A stretch of 64,000 nucleotides of DNA, taken from assembly GCA_963922205.1 (NCBI GenBank), contig CAWUHX010000010.1, positions 930,001-994,000 on the forward strand, given 5' to 3'. Positions within the stretch are counted from its first letter, which is position 1. Every line of letters starts with the position of its first letter. The notes beneath the pieces are model-generated. The model saw only the letters and a list, made by a program, of their open reading frames with translations. It did not search any database and had not been told where the DNA came from. The translations under genes and the position numbers were made by a program. This DNA comes from Romanomermis culicivorax (Eukaryota > Nematoda > Enoplea > Mermithida > Mermithidae). Positions 23,921-34,200 of this stretch are shown here, piece by piece.

Positions 23921-26900
23921 ATTATAACGTCAAACGGGCCGTACGAATCCACGAACTGGATCAGTGGTTTAAAGCCACATTTGGGTACTGGCCGGCCAAT
24001 CCCAAGGAACCTCGAATGGTAGACATCGGGAAGGTCAGCCAGGTACTCCATTTTATCCGAGAAGTGTCAATCTTCAGAGGACAACCAGTTTGTGGTTTCG
24101 ACGTTGAAAAAGTCAACCAGGATAAGGTCGCCGCCTTGTTCAAAACAAGGGAGGTCGACAATCCAATGGGAAAGCAGTTTGCCCGATATATCAGCTTCGC
24201 GCTAACGAACGGTCAAACTTACGTTATTGATACAACGTCGATGATGATCAAAGAGTGGACCAGCCTCCACGACTTCTTGAACTCCGACATGCTCTTCGCC
24301 GGATATGCCGTGCTGGAAGATCTGGTGAGTATCTATAACGTTTGTGGCGCAGGGCGAGATAATAAGGACAGGGACAAAACTGTCCCCTTACGGGAATTTC
24401 TAAGAAAGACCAAAGGTCGATACTTTGACTTAGACCGTTTCGCCCTCACCATGGTAGGAGTAAACCTGGAGAAGAAATGCTTTCAGACAGGTATATGTCC
24501 CGAAACTTTTCGGTTAAAGGGACTGTTCACGGAATTTTATTTGATAGACGTGGGCCCCTACCAATATGACTTTTCGTTAAAAGCGAACCGTGATCGGTTT
24601 GCCAAAAGGGGTATATTGCCGGAAGAGCTCAGATACGCCGCTCTAGACGCATATTACTCCTTATTGGTCATGTTTGCCGCCATTCACTATGGCATGGCCG
24701 ATCAACTGCTTATGCAAATGCAGATTTTCGACCATGACAAGGTGGATCCCAAACAGATCAACACCATTGCCCTCCATTTTTATCAGCAATATCTAATGAT
24801 TCCGGGCAATGTGAATCGAGAAATGGGGCTAGGTACCCCAGTTATGGAAACCGATCAGGTTCAACCAAACATGGTCTATCACATGATGAAGTGTGAGATG
24901 TATAACCGTTGGGCGGTGCAGATGCAGGGAAATAACACAGGTTATTATACCGCGCCCACGGAGTGTAATCCAGTCCGTCCGCAGGGAGTTCAGTTGCCAA
25001 GTGGTTTCTACCCACTACTTCCAAGAGATAACAAACCTATGAAGGACGACGGATACACCACAGATAGCGATCCCGATGAAATCCAGGACGTCCAGATACC
25101 AGACTGGGTAAATATTTCAAAAGATATCCTGGAAAATCTCAAGTCAGGCGGAGCCTACTGGGATTTAGACGGGAAAATTTCTTTGACTTTATACGAAAAC
25201 GCCAAGCTATACTGGCAACAAGCCGGGAAGCCCGATACCATTCCACAAGAGGTGTTTTCCTCTAATAACCACTACCCAGTGGGTATCGAGGGCCATAGAC
25301 AGGCCTATAAGACCAATTTTTACACGCCAAACTTGGCAAAAATTTCAGGTATGCTGGATGAGCGAAACTTCCCAGAGTTAGAGGTCATCTGCAAATTTAT
25401 GCCATTGGCTTATCATTTGGCATGGCCTCATTCCAGAGCGGAGTGCGACTATGAAACTAGCGCTCTGCTAAACTATAACTTTCTAAATAGTTATACTAAA
25501 GAAGGCCAGGAAATGATAAAGAAAATGTCCTGGAAGTCAGGCGACCGCCTGGCTTACTATTTAGAATTAGCAGCGACGCTACCGCCATCGGAACCCCGCT
25601 TTCCATCTAAAAAAGGGGTATACGCATGGCAGAATCGGTTCGGTTTTGTCCCGCTACGATTTCGAGAAGCCGAGGAGATTCTACAAATTGGCGACGACAA
25701 ATCGTTATTGAAGGACGGAGCCTACAAGGTAAATCCTTATTTCTATGTAACTTTTTACTACGTAGGCTTCGAGACTTTAACGCCGGGACTGCGGTATCCC
25801 ATGACGGAAGACGCATCGCCAACCGACTACCCGATTACCTACGCACCGAGAAATCCGCTCGAGCTCAGACCGGAGTTTGTCAGCAAAAGCTTCCGGGAGA
25901 GAACAATCGCTTCGGAAATGCCCGGGTATACACTTACATATACCCCAGCCGGTGAGTTAATTTCTAAAGTACCGCTAAATCGTCCCTCAACTTCCCAAAC
26001 GGCGCAAGCCGGAGGGACGGGACAGGTCAAAGCGCAGCCGCAGGCGCTAGCGCCAGTGGTCAAAGCTACACCAGCTTTGGACACTGCTGCTACGCAGGCA
26101 GCTGCAGTAGTTGTCGTGGTGCCGCCGCCAATCCAACCAGCGGTGGCACAGCCGACTCAAGTACCTCAAGTACAACAACCGGCCGAGCCTGAGCCAGAGG
26201 TTGTCACCATAATGCAATCAGTACCTCCAGCACCAGCTGTTTTGCCGGCTAAAGTAAAACAGCTATTGCCGAAGATACGGAATTCAGACTCTGAGTCCAG
26301 TTCAGAGGAGGATGTAGAAGAAGAAGAAGAGGGTGAAATCCTCGAATCTGAGGGCCAGACATCAGAGAACAAGGATGCGATGGAGGCCAAAACTCAGAAA
26401 CAGGCTCTTGAGGAGGAAAAAATCCAGACTCAAATTGACGAAGCAGTCACCAAAATGTCAGGGATCGATGTCAGACTGGAGAAGATGCAGGAAGCATCCC
26501 AGGAGATACCTGTGAAGGCCAAAGATCCTAAGGATCATGATCGTCAAGCGAAGCAAGAGGCCCTACAGGCCAAAATTCAAGAACAGAGAAGGCTGACGCA
26601 GCAGGAATTCCTGCGTCAGAGGGCAATCCAAAGAAAACTGAAGGAGCAGGCACTAGCCGACGATAGCTCAGATTCAGCCATTGCAGCGACAGAGCTGATG
26701 CGGAGGGGAAGAATTGCCGAGGAAGGTATTCCTGGAATTTATTCCCCAGACAAAGTTCAGCAGATGTTAGCTGAAGGGATGTCGGAAAAATTTATCCGAC
26801 ACCTAGCCAAGGAAAAGGTAAGGCGAAGAAAGAGGATAGGTAAGGCCAAGCGACGCAGACTTGCAGCTCAGGGACAGCAGCAACAAGGAGCGGCCGCCAC

Positions 26901-28449
26901 CGGATCCGAAAACGACGCCTACGATACGGCCGAAGAAACGACGACCCCACAATACTCGACGAGCCAAAAGTCGAGATCGGAGACTTCAAAGAGTCAGACG
27001 AGAACGGAGACTTCAAAAAGTCAGACGAGAACGGAGACCTCCATAGGCCAGACAAAATCGGATAGGACAACAGGGTCCACTGCGACAACATCGTACACTC
27101 AGACGCGAACGGTATCGAAAACCGGCGGAGAGGTTAGTACTTATTCTGGCAAAAGTAAATCCGTGCCCTCCAGCTATACCGCAAGAAGTAGCAAACCTGC
27201 GGGAAGCGTATTGGTGAAGCCCGATCTTGAATCGGAGGAGAAATTGATCAAGAAGGTCAAGCTGAATGTGGTAGCTACTAGACCCGAAAGGGAACCACAG
27301 CAGTTTGTCACTCCTGGTCAATTGGCCGAAACTCTGATTGATTATTGGGAGTGGCAACGGGAACAAAGGCGCCTAATTGGGCCGATCTCATTTGAAAATC
27401 CAGAGGTCGCCAATTACTTCGCCTTTGATCGGCAAGAACGGCCGATAATTTACAGAATGGTCAATGATGCCATGGCCGAGATTCACGAAAATTACCGCCA
27501 GCAATTCGAAATGCAAGGCGGATTTATGTTCGACGGAGAGCGCATCCCTGAGGAGATCTGGGAATGGATAATTTTAATTCTCATCCCCAGATGGCTTCAG
27601 GACTACGATGCCTCAGACGTCTTTACGGCCATTAGGTATGTGACCCTAATGATTTTTCTTCAGTTGGACTTCGCTCCGATCACGCCAACGGCAATTGGTA
27701 GGTGGTATGCCCAGGCGTGTTCGTTTGCGAACAGACAACTAGTCGTTGAGGCCCAGGGAAACCGCGTAGACGATGTCTACATTGCAGCCTTTAATCAGTA
27801 TATTTTTATGGGCTCGCAAAGGTTAAACCAGATGGGTGTTAAGAGGAAGGCACCAGGCGATGACAGGTCGCAAGCTGATAAATTTCAGCGAACGGCTGCC
27901 AAGAGCCCAAGTAAGTTCAAGGTGCCTAGACTCCCTCCGGCTAAGAAACAACCACCGATGATACAACAATCATCGGCTACGACCAGCCAGAGGTCATATA
28001 GTGAAGCTGCTAGCACCTCTTACAAAAGTCCGCTTTCTCGATCAAAATCAATATCATCAAAATCTCTTAATTCAACTTATCGGACGCAAAAACCTCAGCG
28101 CAGCAGCTCCACTAGCAGTGGTCAAAGGCAGCAGGGGAGAGACGATATGTTCTCAAACCCGGCCCCGTACAGGGCTAGACCGGGGTATGACCAAGGTCAA
28201 CCCAGGGGAGGCTTCAGAGGGCGCCCTCAGCGACCTTACAGAGGCCGAGGAACCTGGCAACACCAAGGTCAAGACCCGGATGCTCAATTTCATAATCCGA
28301 ATTTTATGCCGCTAGGTAGACGCGGCGGAAGCCAACAAGGCCAAAATAGAGGCCAAGATGGAGGTCAGACCCGAGGCCAACCAGGTCAGAGGGGGTACTA
28401 TCAAGGTAGACCTCGAGGAGGCTACCGAGGCGGCGGGCAGCAGCAGTAA
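23921..28449 (+). CDS. E1 DEDDy 3'-5' exonuclease / RGG protein, exon 2
   Basis: With exon 1 this gives a protein of 1549 residues. The N-terminal third is an RNase D/Exd-like DEDDy 3'-5' exonuclease: motif I GFDVEKV (D101, E103), motif II ..VLEDLVSIY (D174), motif [11 protein letters not shown] (Y279, D283), so all catalytic positions are intact. Next is a domain shared with E2 ([11 protein letters not shown]), a Pro/Ala/Gln-rich linker, an acidic run (about 832-851), a long charged coil (about 864-955), a basic patch [13 protein letters not shown] (near 1006), TSKSQTRTE tandem repeats and a helical domain (about 1160-1290). It ends in an RGG/RG box (about 1467-1549), an RNA-binding signature. 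The likely role is trimming RNA or single-stranded DNA 3' ends during replication or counter-silencing; this is inference. Similar exonuclease ORFs have been described in bdelloid rotifer retroelements. Confidence 0.88.
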
Positions 28450-29195
28450 ATAGCCGCATAATTTTGGCCCAAAAATTTCTTTTTCGTACATATATTTTCT
28501 ACTTATTTCATAAAACATAAAACCCAAAAACACTAATAAAATCACAAAAAATCCAAAAAAATCAAAAAACAAAAAATCCAAAAACATTTCTTTTCGGTGC
28601 TGCTGGCCATCAAAAATCTCTTTTTTGACAAAACCGGTGCAAAAAACGCAACCGTAAAAAATATTTTAACTTTTGGCCACATTCTTGCTCAAATTTTTTA
28701 GCGCATTTTAAATTTTGTGATATCCGTACAACCCCGCGTCGTCTTTTTGTATCGTAATATAATCTCGTATTTTAGTTTAATTTAGAAAAAATAGAGACGC
28801 GGGAAGTCGATTTGCATGCGGTTAGACCCACGGCCAACGAATTGACACAGCATGCAGACCGAGCGGCCGAGCCCGAAGCCGACCACACATCCGGCACCGA
28901 CGTTTACGTCATACTCCTTAGGGCAGGAGGTTATTCCATCAATGCCGAGGTCAAAATGGACGTCACTTGCCAGCCATTGCGGCGAAGCCCTTGGTATTCG
29001 TTGTGTCCAACGACCAGCACAGGAGTTCTATTAGGACAGACTGTGAAACGGGAGTCCGGTGAGACAAACTGTTTATCAGGAGTCAGCCGGAGTTGTAGAT
29101 TTTTTCTTTTTTTTGATTAATTCTTTTAATGCCGGGGTAACCCGGCCAAAAGTTTTTTTTCTACCTCCCGTAGGTCGGTTTCGACGCGCGAGGGA
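28450..29195 (+). other. E1 3' untranslated segment, GC-rich block and polypurine tract
   Basis: 28450-28790 is A/T-rich with many AAAAATC/AAAAACA repeats. 28795-29100 is markedly GC-richer and contains a 102-codon frame (28812-29120) with no family resemblance. It could be a short extra gene or a structured RNA such as a packaging or export signal. The bases just before the 3' LTR (GCGCGAGGGA, 29186-29195) are the polypurine-tract candidate, weaker than that of E2. Confidence 0.5.
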
Positions 29196-29810
29196 TGTTG
29201 GGCACCCTGTTGATGCCAATTTCGTGTGGGGAAATCGACATGCAAATCGACGACAGGGACGACCAGCGGCGCAGACATTTGCATAGAATGGAGCGCCAAA
29301 GAAAGACGAAAAATGAAAGTGAAATCATTCTTCACTTAATATCGTTTTTATTATATTTTTGGTGTTCTTTGCTGGCGTCCCTAAATATAATTTTCCCAGC
29401 AACGTCTTTTGTTTATGAGTATTCTACTGTGGTGTACCCACATTCGTTTTACATATTTCGTCGGATTTATTGCTTAATATATTCGTTTATTTGTTTAGAT
29501 AATTCGCATCGACGAAGGCGGAGGGCCAGAGGCCCAGGCGCCGGCTTACATCAAGTAAGTTTTGGGAAACCCCTTTCGGGTTATACCCAAGTAAGTTTAT
29601 CCCTGAGGGGATTCCTTGTCTCATCTAGGAGACTGCGGAGGTCTTTGGTAAGGCCCCCGTATTTAGAACAAAGTTTATCTTTGTTGTTGTAGGTCTGGGG
29701 ACAAACGGACTGTTGCACAGATCACCGAGGCTTAGCCAAGGTATCAGTTCTAACAGGTCAGTTCAGACCCAATCTTTTCTTACGCCTCTTAAGGAAAGAC
29801 CTGCACAACA
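29196..29810 (+). repeat. E1 3' LTR
   Basis: 615 bp, identical by eye to the 5' LTR. It is followed directly by the ATAA duplication. A 165-codon open frame (29195-29692) exists in both LTR copies; it has no recognisable domain and is probably accidental. Confidence 0.95.
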
Positions 29811-30350
29811 ATAACTCTATTCGTAAAAAAGTATTTCTTAATATCAGTCCTTGGAACATCTGTTTTTAACTTCCAATTGTGGCTGGACCGGGTCTGAGAA
29901 TGTGAAATGGTGCAGAAATCACTCAATTTTATGTATACTTCATGGTTTATTATCTTGCATAATAACCAAATCATTCAAACGTCATCTATTTTCAAGTGTC
30001 TCTAACTTTTATATAGTCAAACGATCATTATAAGATCGTTTGACTATATAAAAGTCAAACCTCAGGAAAGTTGAGTACCCTTTTTGTGAAGCATTTCTGT
30101 ACTTTTTCGATGGCTCTGACGTTCTTAGTTGAGTGAACTGACCAGATGGTAGTTGCGTATTCAAGAATAGGTCTGACGTACGTTTTGAATGCATTAGTCA
30201 TTAAGAATTTATCTTTGCTTATGAATCGACGGAATATAAGATATAATCTGTAGTAAGCATCTTTATAATATGGCCTATATGTTTATCAAATTTGAGTTTT
30301 TGGTTTAAAAAAATACCGAGATCTTTAACATATTCACTAGTTCAACGAAT
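29811..30350 (-). pseudogene. LINE-B ORF2 C-terminal part, right of E1 insertion
   Basis: Minus-strand translation gives VKDLGIFLNQKLKFDKHI, FKTYVRPILEYATTIWS and IEKVQKCFTKRVLNFPEV, the thumb and C-terminal region after the reverse transcriptase of a CR1/Jockey-type LINE. Later it gives SHNWKLKTDV..KKYFFTNRVI, which continues across E1 at 15145. A frameshift lies near 30265 and a 51-bp palindrome interrupts it near 30030, so it is dead. Confidence 0.75.
30005..30055. repeat. Perfect 22-bp inverted repeat with 7-nt loop
   Basis: The arms 30005-30026 and 30034-30055 are exact reverse complements (core TATAGTCAAACGATC) around the loop ATTATAA. It sits inside LINE-B sequence just after the FPEV residues, so it looks like a local inverted duplication. 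Confidence 0.9.
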
Positions 30351-30384
30351 CTATTTAGTGGTCTGACTTTTTTATTTTACATTT

Positions 30385-31490
30385 GTGTTGATATTTTTCC
30401 ATAAAATGTTCGGATATCCCGATACTTTTTCATATCTCTATATCGGACGAACATCACTAGTCTGGACCACCGGTTTTTTCCTCGTTGACTTTTCCCACAT
30501 GAGAACCGAACCCAAAATTTTTCCCTCATATTTCAAAAATTTTTCCACATTTTTAAAAACGTTTATAATATGGCTACGGATTACTGTTTTTTTCTCACTT
30601 CTTTCTGCATTTAATGAGTATAACCAAATATTCTGTTTTCGTAGCGAGTAACCTGCGAAAACAAGGAAAAAATTGAGAAAATTCTAGTCACTGGTAAGGT
30701 CAGTCAAATTGAGCAGATGAACGATACATTGGTGTTCTAAAACAACTGAAGGCATATCAATGATAGACTTTTAATGAATTCTCCAGCTACCAACATATGT
30801 GATTCCGATTAGAGTTTTCGAATTTTATTCATTGCTGGAAAAAGTTGCGTATTTTTACTTCCTAAAGCGCCTGAAAATGAATCTTCGCAACGTTGAGAAA
30901 TAAGCTAATACCAAATCAACAGTGCTATTTGTTTCTTATTCCAGCGCGAAGCGCCCAAATTTTTTTTGAGTTTTTAAATTTTGAAAGGCTGGAGAATAAA
31001 TATCTGCAACAAATATTTCTTAAGAGAAGCTCTAAATTTACAGTCTAGAACGATGTTTTCAATCTGCATGGTCTATAAATGCAAATCTTTACCTTGAAAA
31101 TGTTTGAAAAATCAAAGTCGCTAGAGAAAAAATTGAGAAGATGATAAATCTCAATATTTGGGGAAAACTGGCTGTTAACAATTACATAATGGGACGAGGC
31201 GACTCAATTGATTGAAAATGGGAGTTATAGAATTAATAAGTCTAAGTAGATATGCTAACGGCCTCGTCTGACAGAAAATAATGATTATTATACCCAGGGC
31301 CGTGCATAAGGGGGAGGCGGGGGGACGGCCGCCCCCCACTGAGGCAGTGTGCACACAGTGTATCGCGTAAAATCAACATTTTCTGGGGCTATTTAGTGAA
31401 AAAATTCAGTCCGCCCCCCCCCCATGAAAAAATACTGCGCAAGGCCCTGATTATACCCATGACCGATGCGATGCGCCAGAAAATTCTGAA
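30385..31490. repeat. Dispersed ~0.9-1 kb repeat, copy 1 of 3
   Basis: Shares ordered blocks with 55930-56925 and 59990-60950: CCACATGAGAACCG.ACCC, AAAACGTTTATAAT.TGGCTACGG, a CGCGAAGCGCC hairpin (30954), a TCTAAAACGCTGGAAAATAAAT-like block, GAGAAAAAATTGAGAA, and GCTAACGGCC.CG.CTGA followed by ATGATTATTAT. It has no coding capacity; the class is unknown. A 155-bp hAT miniature is inserted near its end. Confidence 0.65.
31295..31449. mobile_element. hAT miniature element, CAGGGCCGTGC ends
   Basis: 155 bp from CAGGGCCGTGCATAAGGGGG to GCGCAAGGCCCTG, with perfect 8-bp duplication ATTATACC (31287-31294, 31450-31457). GC-rich subterminal runs (CCGCCCCCC) occur at both ends. A diverged partial relative begins near 56925 (CAGGCCCGTATTTAGAGGGG). 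Confidence 0.85.
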
Positions 31491-31740
31491 ATTTTGACTA
31501 TCCAAAGTTCACCAACCTTTTCGGTTTTGAATTCCCCGAAATTTTTTCCACATTGAGAACCATACCCAAAGCTATTTTCCTCATTTCCAAATTTTTTTCT
31601 CCAAAGACCCACCAGTTGTAGGGAGGGGGGAAGTCGACAAAACCCCGAAAATTTCGAAAATTTTTCCAAAAAAGACCAAAACGCCACTTTTTTGAAGCTA
31701 CCATATTTTTTCGAGTTGGGGGGATTCAATCATACATTCA

Positions 31741-31985
31741 CATAGGTAAACCCCCTTACCCGAGACCATGGCCATCCCCCTGGCCCAGATAAATTGTCAA
31801 ACACCCCCTGAACTTTTTTCAAGACAGATTTTTTGACGTTTTTTGTGCATATTTTGTGCGAAAAACAAACTTTCGAAACGTCTTTTTGTTTTTGTGTTCA
31901 CCCACCTCCCTATCCCCTGGATAAAAAGTCCAAGGACCCTCCCCCCGGGAAAATTCTTGCCGTGCATGTCTGGGTCCGACATTTT
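31741..31985. repeat. Dispersed GC-run repeat, copy 2
   Basis: Opposite-orientation relative of 9377-9640: it shares ATTGTCAAACACCCCCTGA..TTTTTTCAAGACAG, GTGCATATTTTGTGCGAAAAACA and CCACCTCCCTATCCCCT in the same order (pieces quoted separately). No boundary duplication was found. Confidence 0.55.
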
Positions 31986-32041
31986 GCTATAGGGTTCGAT
32001 CAAACATTAGGGGGTCCCACTAATTACAGGGTACTATCCCA

Positions 32042-32686
32042 CATACCTGTAAGACCTCGAGTTGGTTGGAGGGGGGGTGATAAAATCAAAATTTGTGGGA
32101 TGGAGGTACCTTTTTTGCTCAGAATCTTGAGTGGTGGTCTAAAACAGTCGAAAAATGGCCAAAAATTTCGAAAAATTTCATAGATAAGATCAAAAGATGG
32201 CGATTTTTTGCCCAATGTTTTCGAGTTTGGGGGAAAGTCCCAACATTGTGGTACTAAATCCGACCGCGTAAGAGGAAGGATCGTAATTTTTCTTTAAAAA
32301 AACTGTAAAAAATGTATCCATGGCGCGAAGCGCCGAGAAAATTGACGTTTTTGATTATTTTTTGTTCAAAAATTGGTATAATTTATAAAAAATTGACGTT
32401 TTTCAGTATTTTTCCAAACCAAAAGTCTGGGGTTCCCTATGACTACCATATGGCTAGATATAGGATCGGAAAATCTTTAGGGGTCACCCAATCGCTAGCC
32501 AACGATTTAGGGGTCACCCAATGGCTAGCCGACGATTTCTGCGGGTCCTCCTATAGCACTTCCGCTTCAGCCCAAATTACACATATGATTTTCTGTGAAA
32601 TAGGCATTTCTGACGTGACTTTTTCTTGAAGAAAATTTCTAACACTTGAAACATTTTACTTGCCTACAGGCCAGATTACAGGTATG
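32042..32686. mobile_element. hAT-like element with CATACCTGTA ends
   Basis: 645 bp beginning CATACCTGTAAGACC and ending ATTACAGGTATG, with perfect 8-bp duplication CTATCCCA (32034-32041, 32687-32694). It contains a GGCGCGAAGCGCC hairpin (32321-32333) and a tandem of TAGGGGTCACCCAA..GCTAGCC (32479-32540). This is the longest copy here of the family whose short poly-G derivatives are at 34413, 51562, 55999 and 57018. Confidence 0.85.
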
Positions 32687-34100
32687 CTATCCCACAGCCT
32701 GTCTTGGCTGATCTCCAACAGAATTTTCATGCTGGGCAAGTGCATGTATGCTTCAGGCCTAATATCTGTATGACCCAGGTGGCTCAGAGAGATAGAGGCA
32801 AAACATAATTATCAAAATATATGTCATACTTGTGAAATATGGAGCCCTCTTGATTCCAGAAATTCCAGAATCAATTTAATAACGTCCACTTCGCATATCG
32901 AGCATGATAATCTTGAAACAGAACTATCGCTAGTTGACATCGGCATTGTTCACAGAAATAGGAAACGTGCAAACGCTCCAGACGACGAAAAATTTTTGGA
33001 ACTCAATTTTATAGAATAATTTTCGGAGCAAGAAAATAATTCTCGTCTCGGCACTTGGACGATACGAGCATCTTCGGTTTTTCAGGTCGTTTAAATTCAA
33101 ATAGCGGATGATTTGGTGATGGCGAACAAACGAGGCGGATATGGAAATAAACAAAAAACGGCTGAAAATTCGATGTTGGATTGGAAGACACCGAGTTGAG
33201 CGAATAAAACTTGGCGCACCTCAATTGTACGTGCAGATGCCGTTTTGTTTGTCAGCTTTCATAGAGATACTAAGCATTAGGGACGCAGCGTTAGCCCTCT
33301 TCTGATTGATTGCAAATCAAGTCCCACCCCCTCACGCAAACACGTTATTTACTCTACAGTATGTGCGTATTATTGGTTTTAATTAACAACTTCATTTGGA
33401 AGAGGCTCAACATTTGGAAGAGCTGTACCCTAAAGGCCCTGTCATACTTCGCCGCGCGGCGCCGTGCGGTAGCGGCCGGCGCCGTGCGGTGAAGTATGAC
33501 AGGGCCTTAAGCCTTAGCCTGAGGAAAATTTTAAAGGAAAAATTAATGAAAAATACATATTAGGCGAAAAACCGTCTGAGGGAAAATGGGAAAAAATTTT
33601 TTTACTTCTTCCGCCATTTGGGGAAGGAGCGCAGGGCAAAAAACAGTGACTTATAGCCGACAGAAACTTCATTTTCAAATAATGCCTGATTTGAAATTCC
33701 GCGCGAAGCGCTGGAATTGCTGGAAAATTTTCAATATTTATCTTTTAAAATTTCCGACATCTCAAAAACTTTGACCAATCAACAAGGGGGCGGTAATTTT
33801 GGCCAATCAAAAGAGGGCTAACGCTTCGTCCCTAATGCTTAGTCCATAGAGATGAGCTCTAACCACAGTAAAGACACGTCGTGGAATCACGTCTAATCTA
33901 AGTTATAAAACTGACCAACAGGAGTCAAATAATGTCATCCGATACAAAACCTATATTTCAGTCTGAATAGAAATCGACTAGAATCTCTCTGGATAATCAA
34001 TACTGAATTGAACGCAAGGTTTATGGGTAAGGAGTAGGGCGAGAAAGATCATTGATTGAACTGTAATGAAGACAATCAAACTAATAAAGCATTAGGGAGC
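32687..34100. other. No gene recognised
   Basis: Short unrelated frames only. It contains a miniature palindromic element (33434-33507) and a GCGCGAAGCGC hairpin (33702). A GAYATCGGCATTGTTC-type open stretch near 32938-33019 did not resemble a known protein. Confidence 0.4.
33434..33507. mobile_element. 74-bp palindromic miniature element with TAA duplication
   Basis: The inverted ends AGGCCCTGTCATACTTC and GAAGTATGACAGGGCCT enclose a GC-rich centre (GCCGCGCGGCGCCG..CGGCCGGCGCCG). It is flanked by TAA at 33431-33433 and 33508-33510, as in PIF/Harbinger elements. Confidence 0.7.
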
Positions 34101-34112
34101 GAGCAGCAGCGT

Positions 34113-34200
34113 TTTTTTGTGCACGGACTTTTGTGCCAATTGGCGCAAGAGGCCAAAAAAATTTGTGCTAATGGCACAAAAAAATTTTTTCTACTAAAGA
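34113..34200. repeat. Word-repeat hAT end, word TTGTGCC
   Basis: A CAGCGTTTTTTTGTGCACGG left end is followed by TTGTGCCAATTGGCGCAA, TTTGTGCT and ATGGCACAAA. The sequence GTGCACGGAC..TTGTGCC is shared with 59825-59870 in reverse. No second end was found. It directly abuts the LINE-A coding remnant. Confidence 0.55.

Larger units (their letters stand above)
15146..29810 (+). mobile_element. E1: complete Ty3/gypsy-type LTR retrotransposon with exonuclease gene
   Basis: This is 14,665 bp, flanked by the 4-bp duplication ATAA (15142-15145 and 29811-29814). The 615-bp LTRs begin TGTTG, end CAACA and read identical along their length, so the insertion is very recent. Internal order is leader, a single gag-pol frame (15857-22693), a spliced second gene (23116-28449, one intron), a GC-richer 3' segment, then the 3' LTR. 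All long frames are intact, so the copy may be active. It is in the opposite orientation to the Wdr47-like gene. It is unusually long for this class because of the 4.6 kb second gene, which is not env-like (no signal peptide or transmembrane run seen). Confidence 0.95.

Noticed and set aside
24016..28449. Second gene of E1 as an envelope gene
   Set aside because: No signal peptide, transmembrane segment or fusion-type motif; the N-terminus is a DEDDy exonuclease.
29195..29692. 165-codon frame inside the E1 LTR (also in the 5' LTR)
   Set aside because: Crosses the LTR promoter and leader region, has no domain, and its presence in both LTRs follows from their identity.
32930..33224. Minus-strand frames near 33 kb as host exons
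   Set aside because: No recognisable domain, no paired splice sites found, composition like the surrounding repeats.
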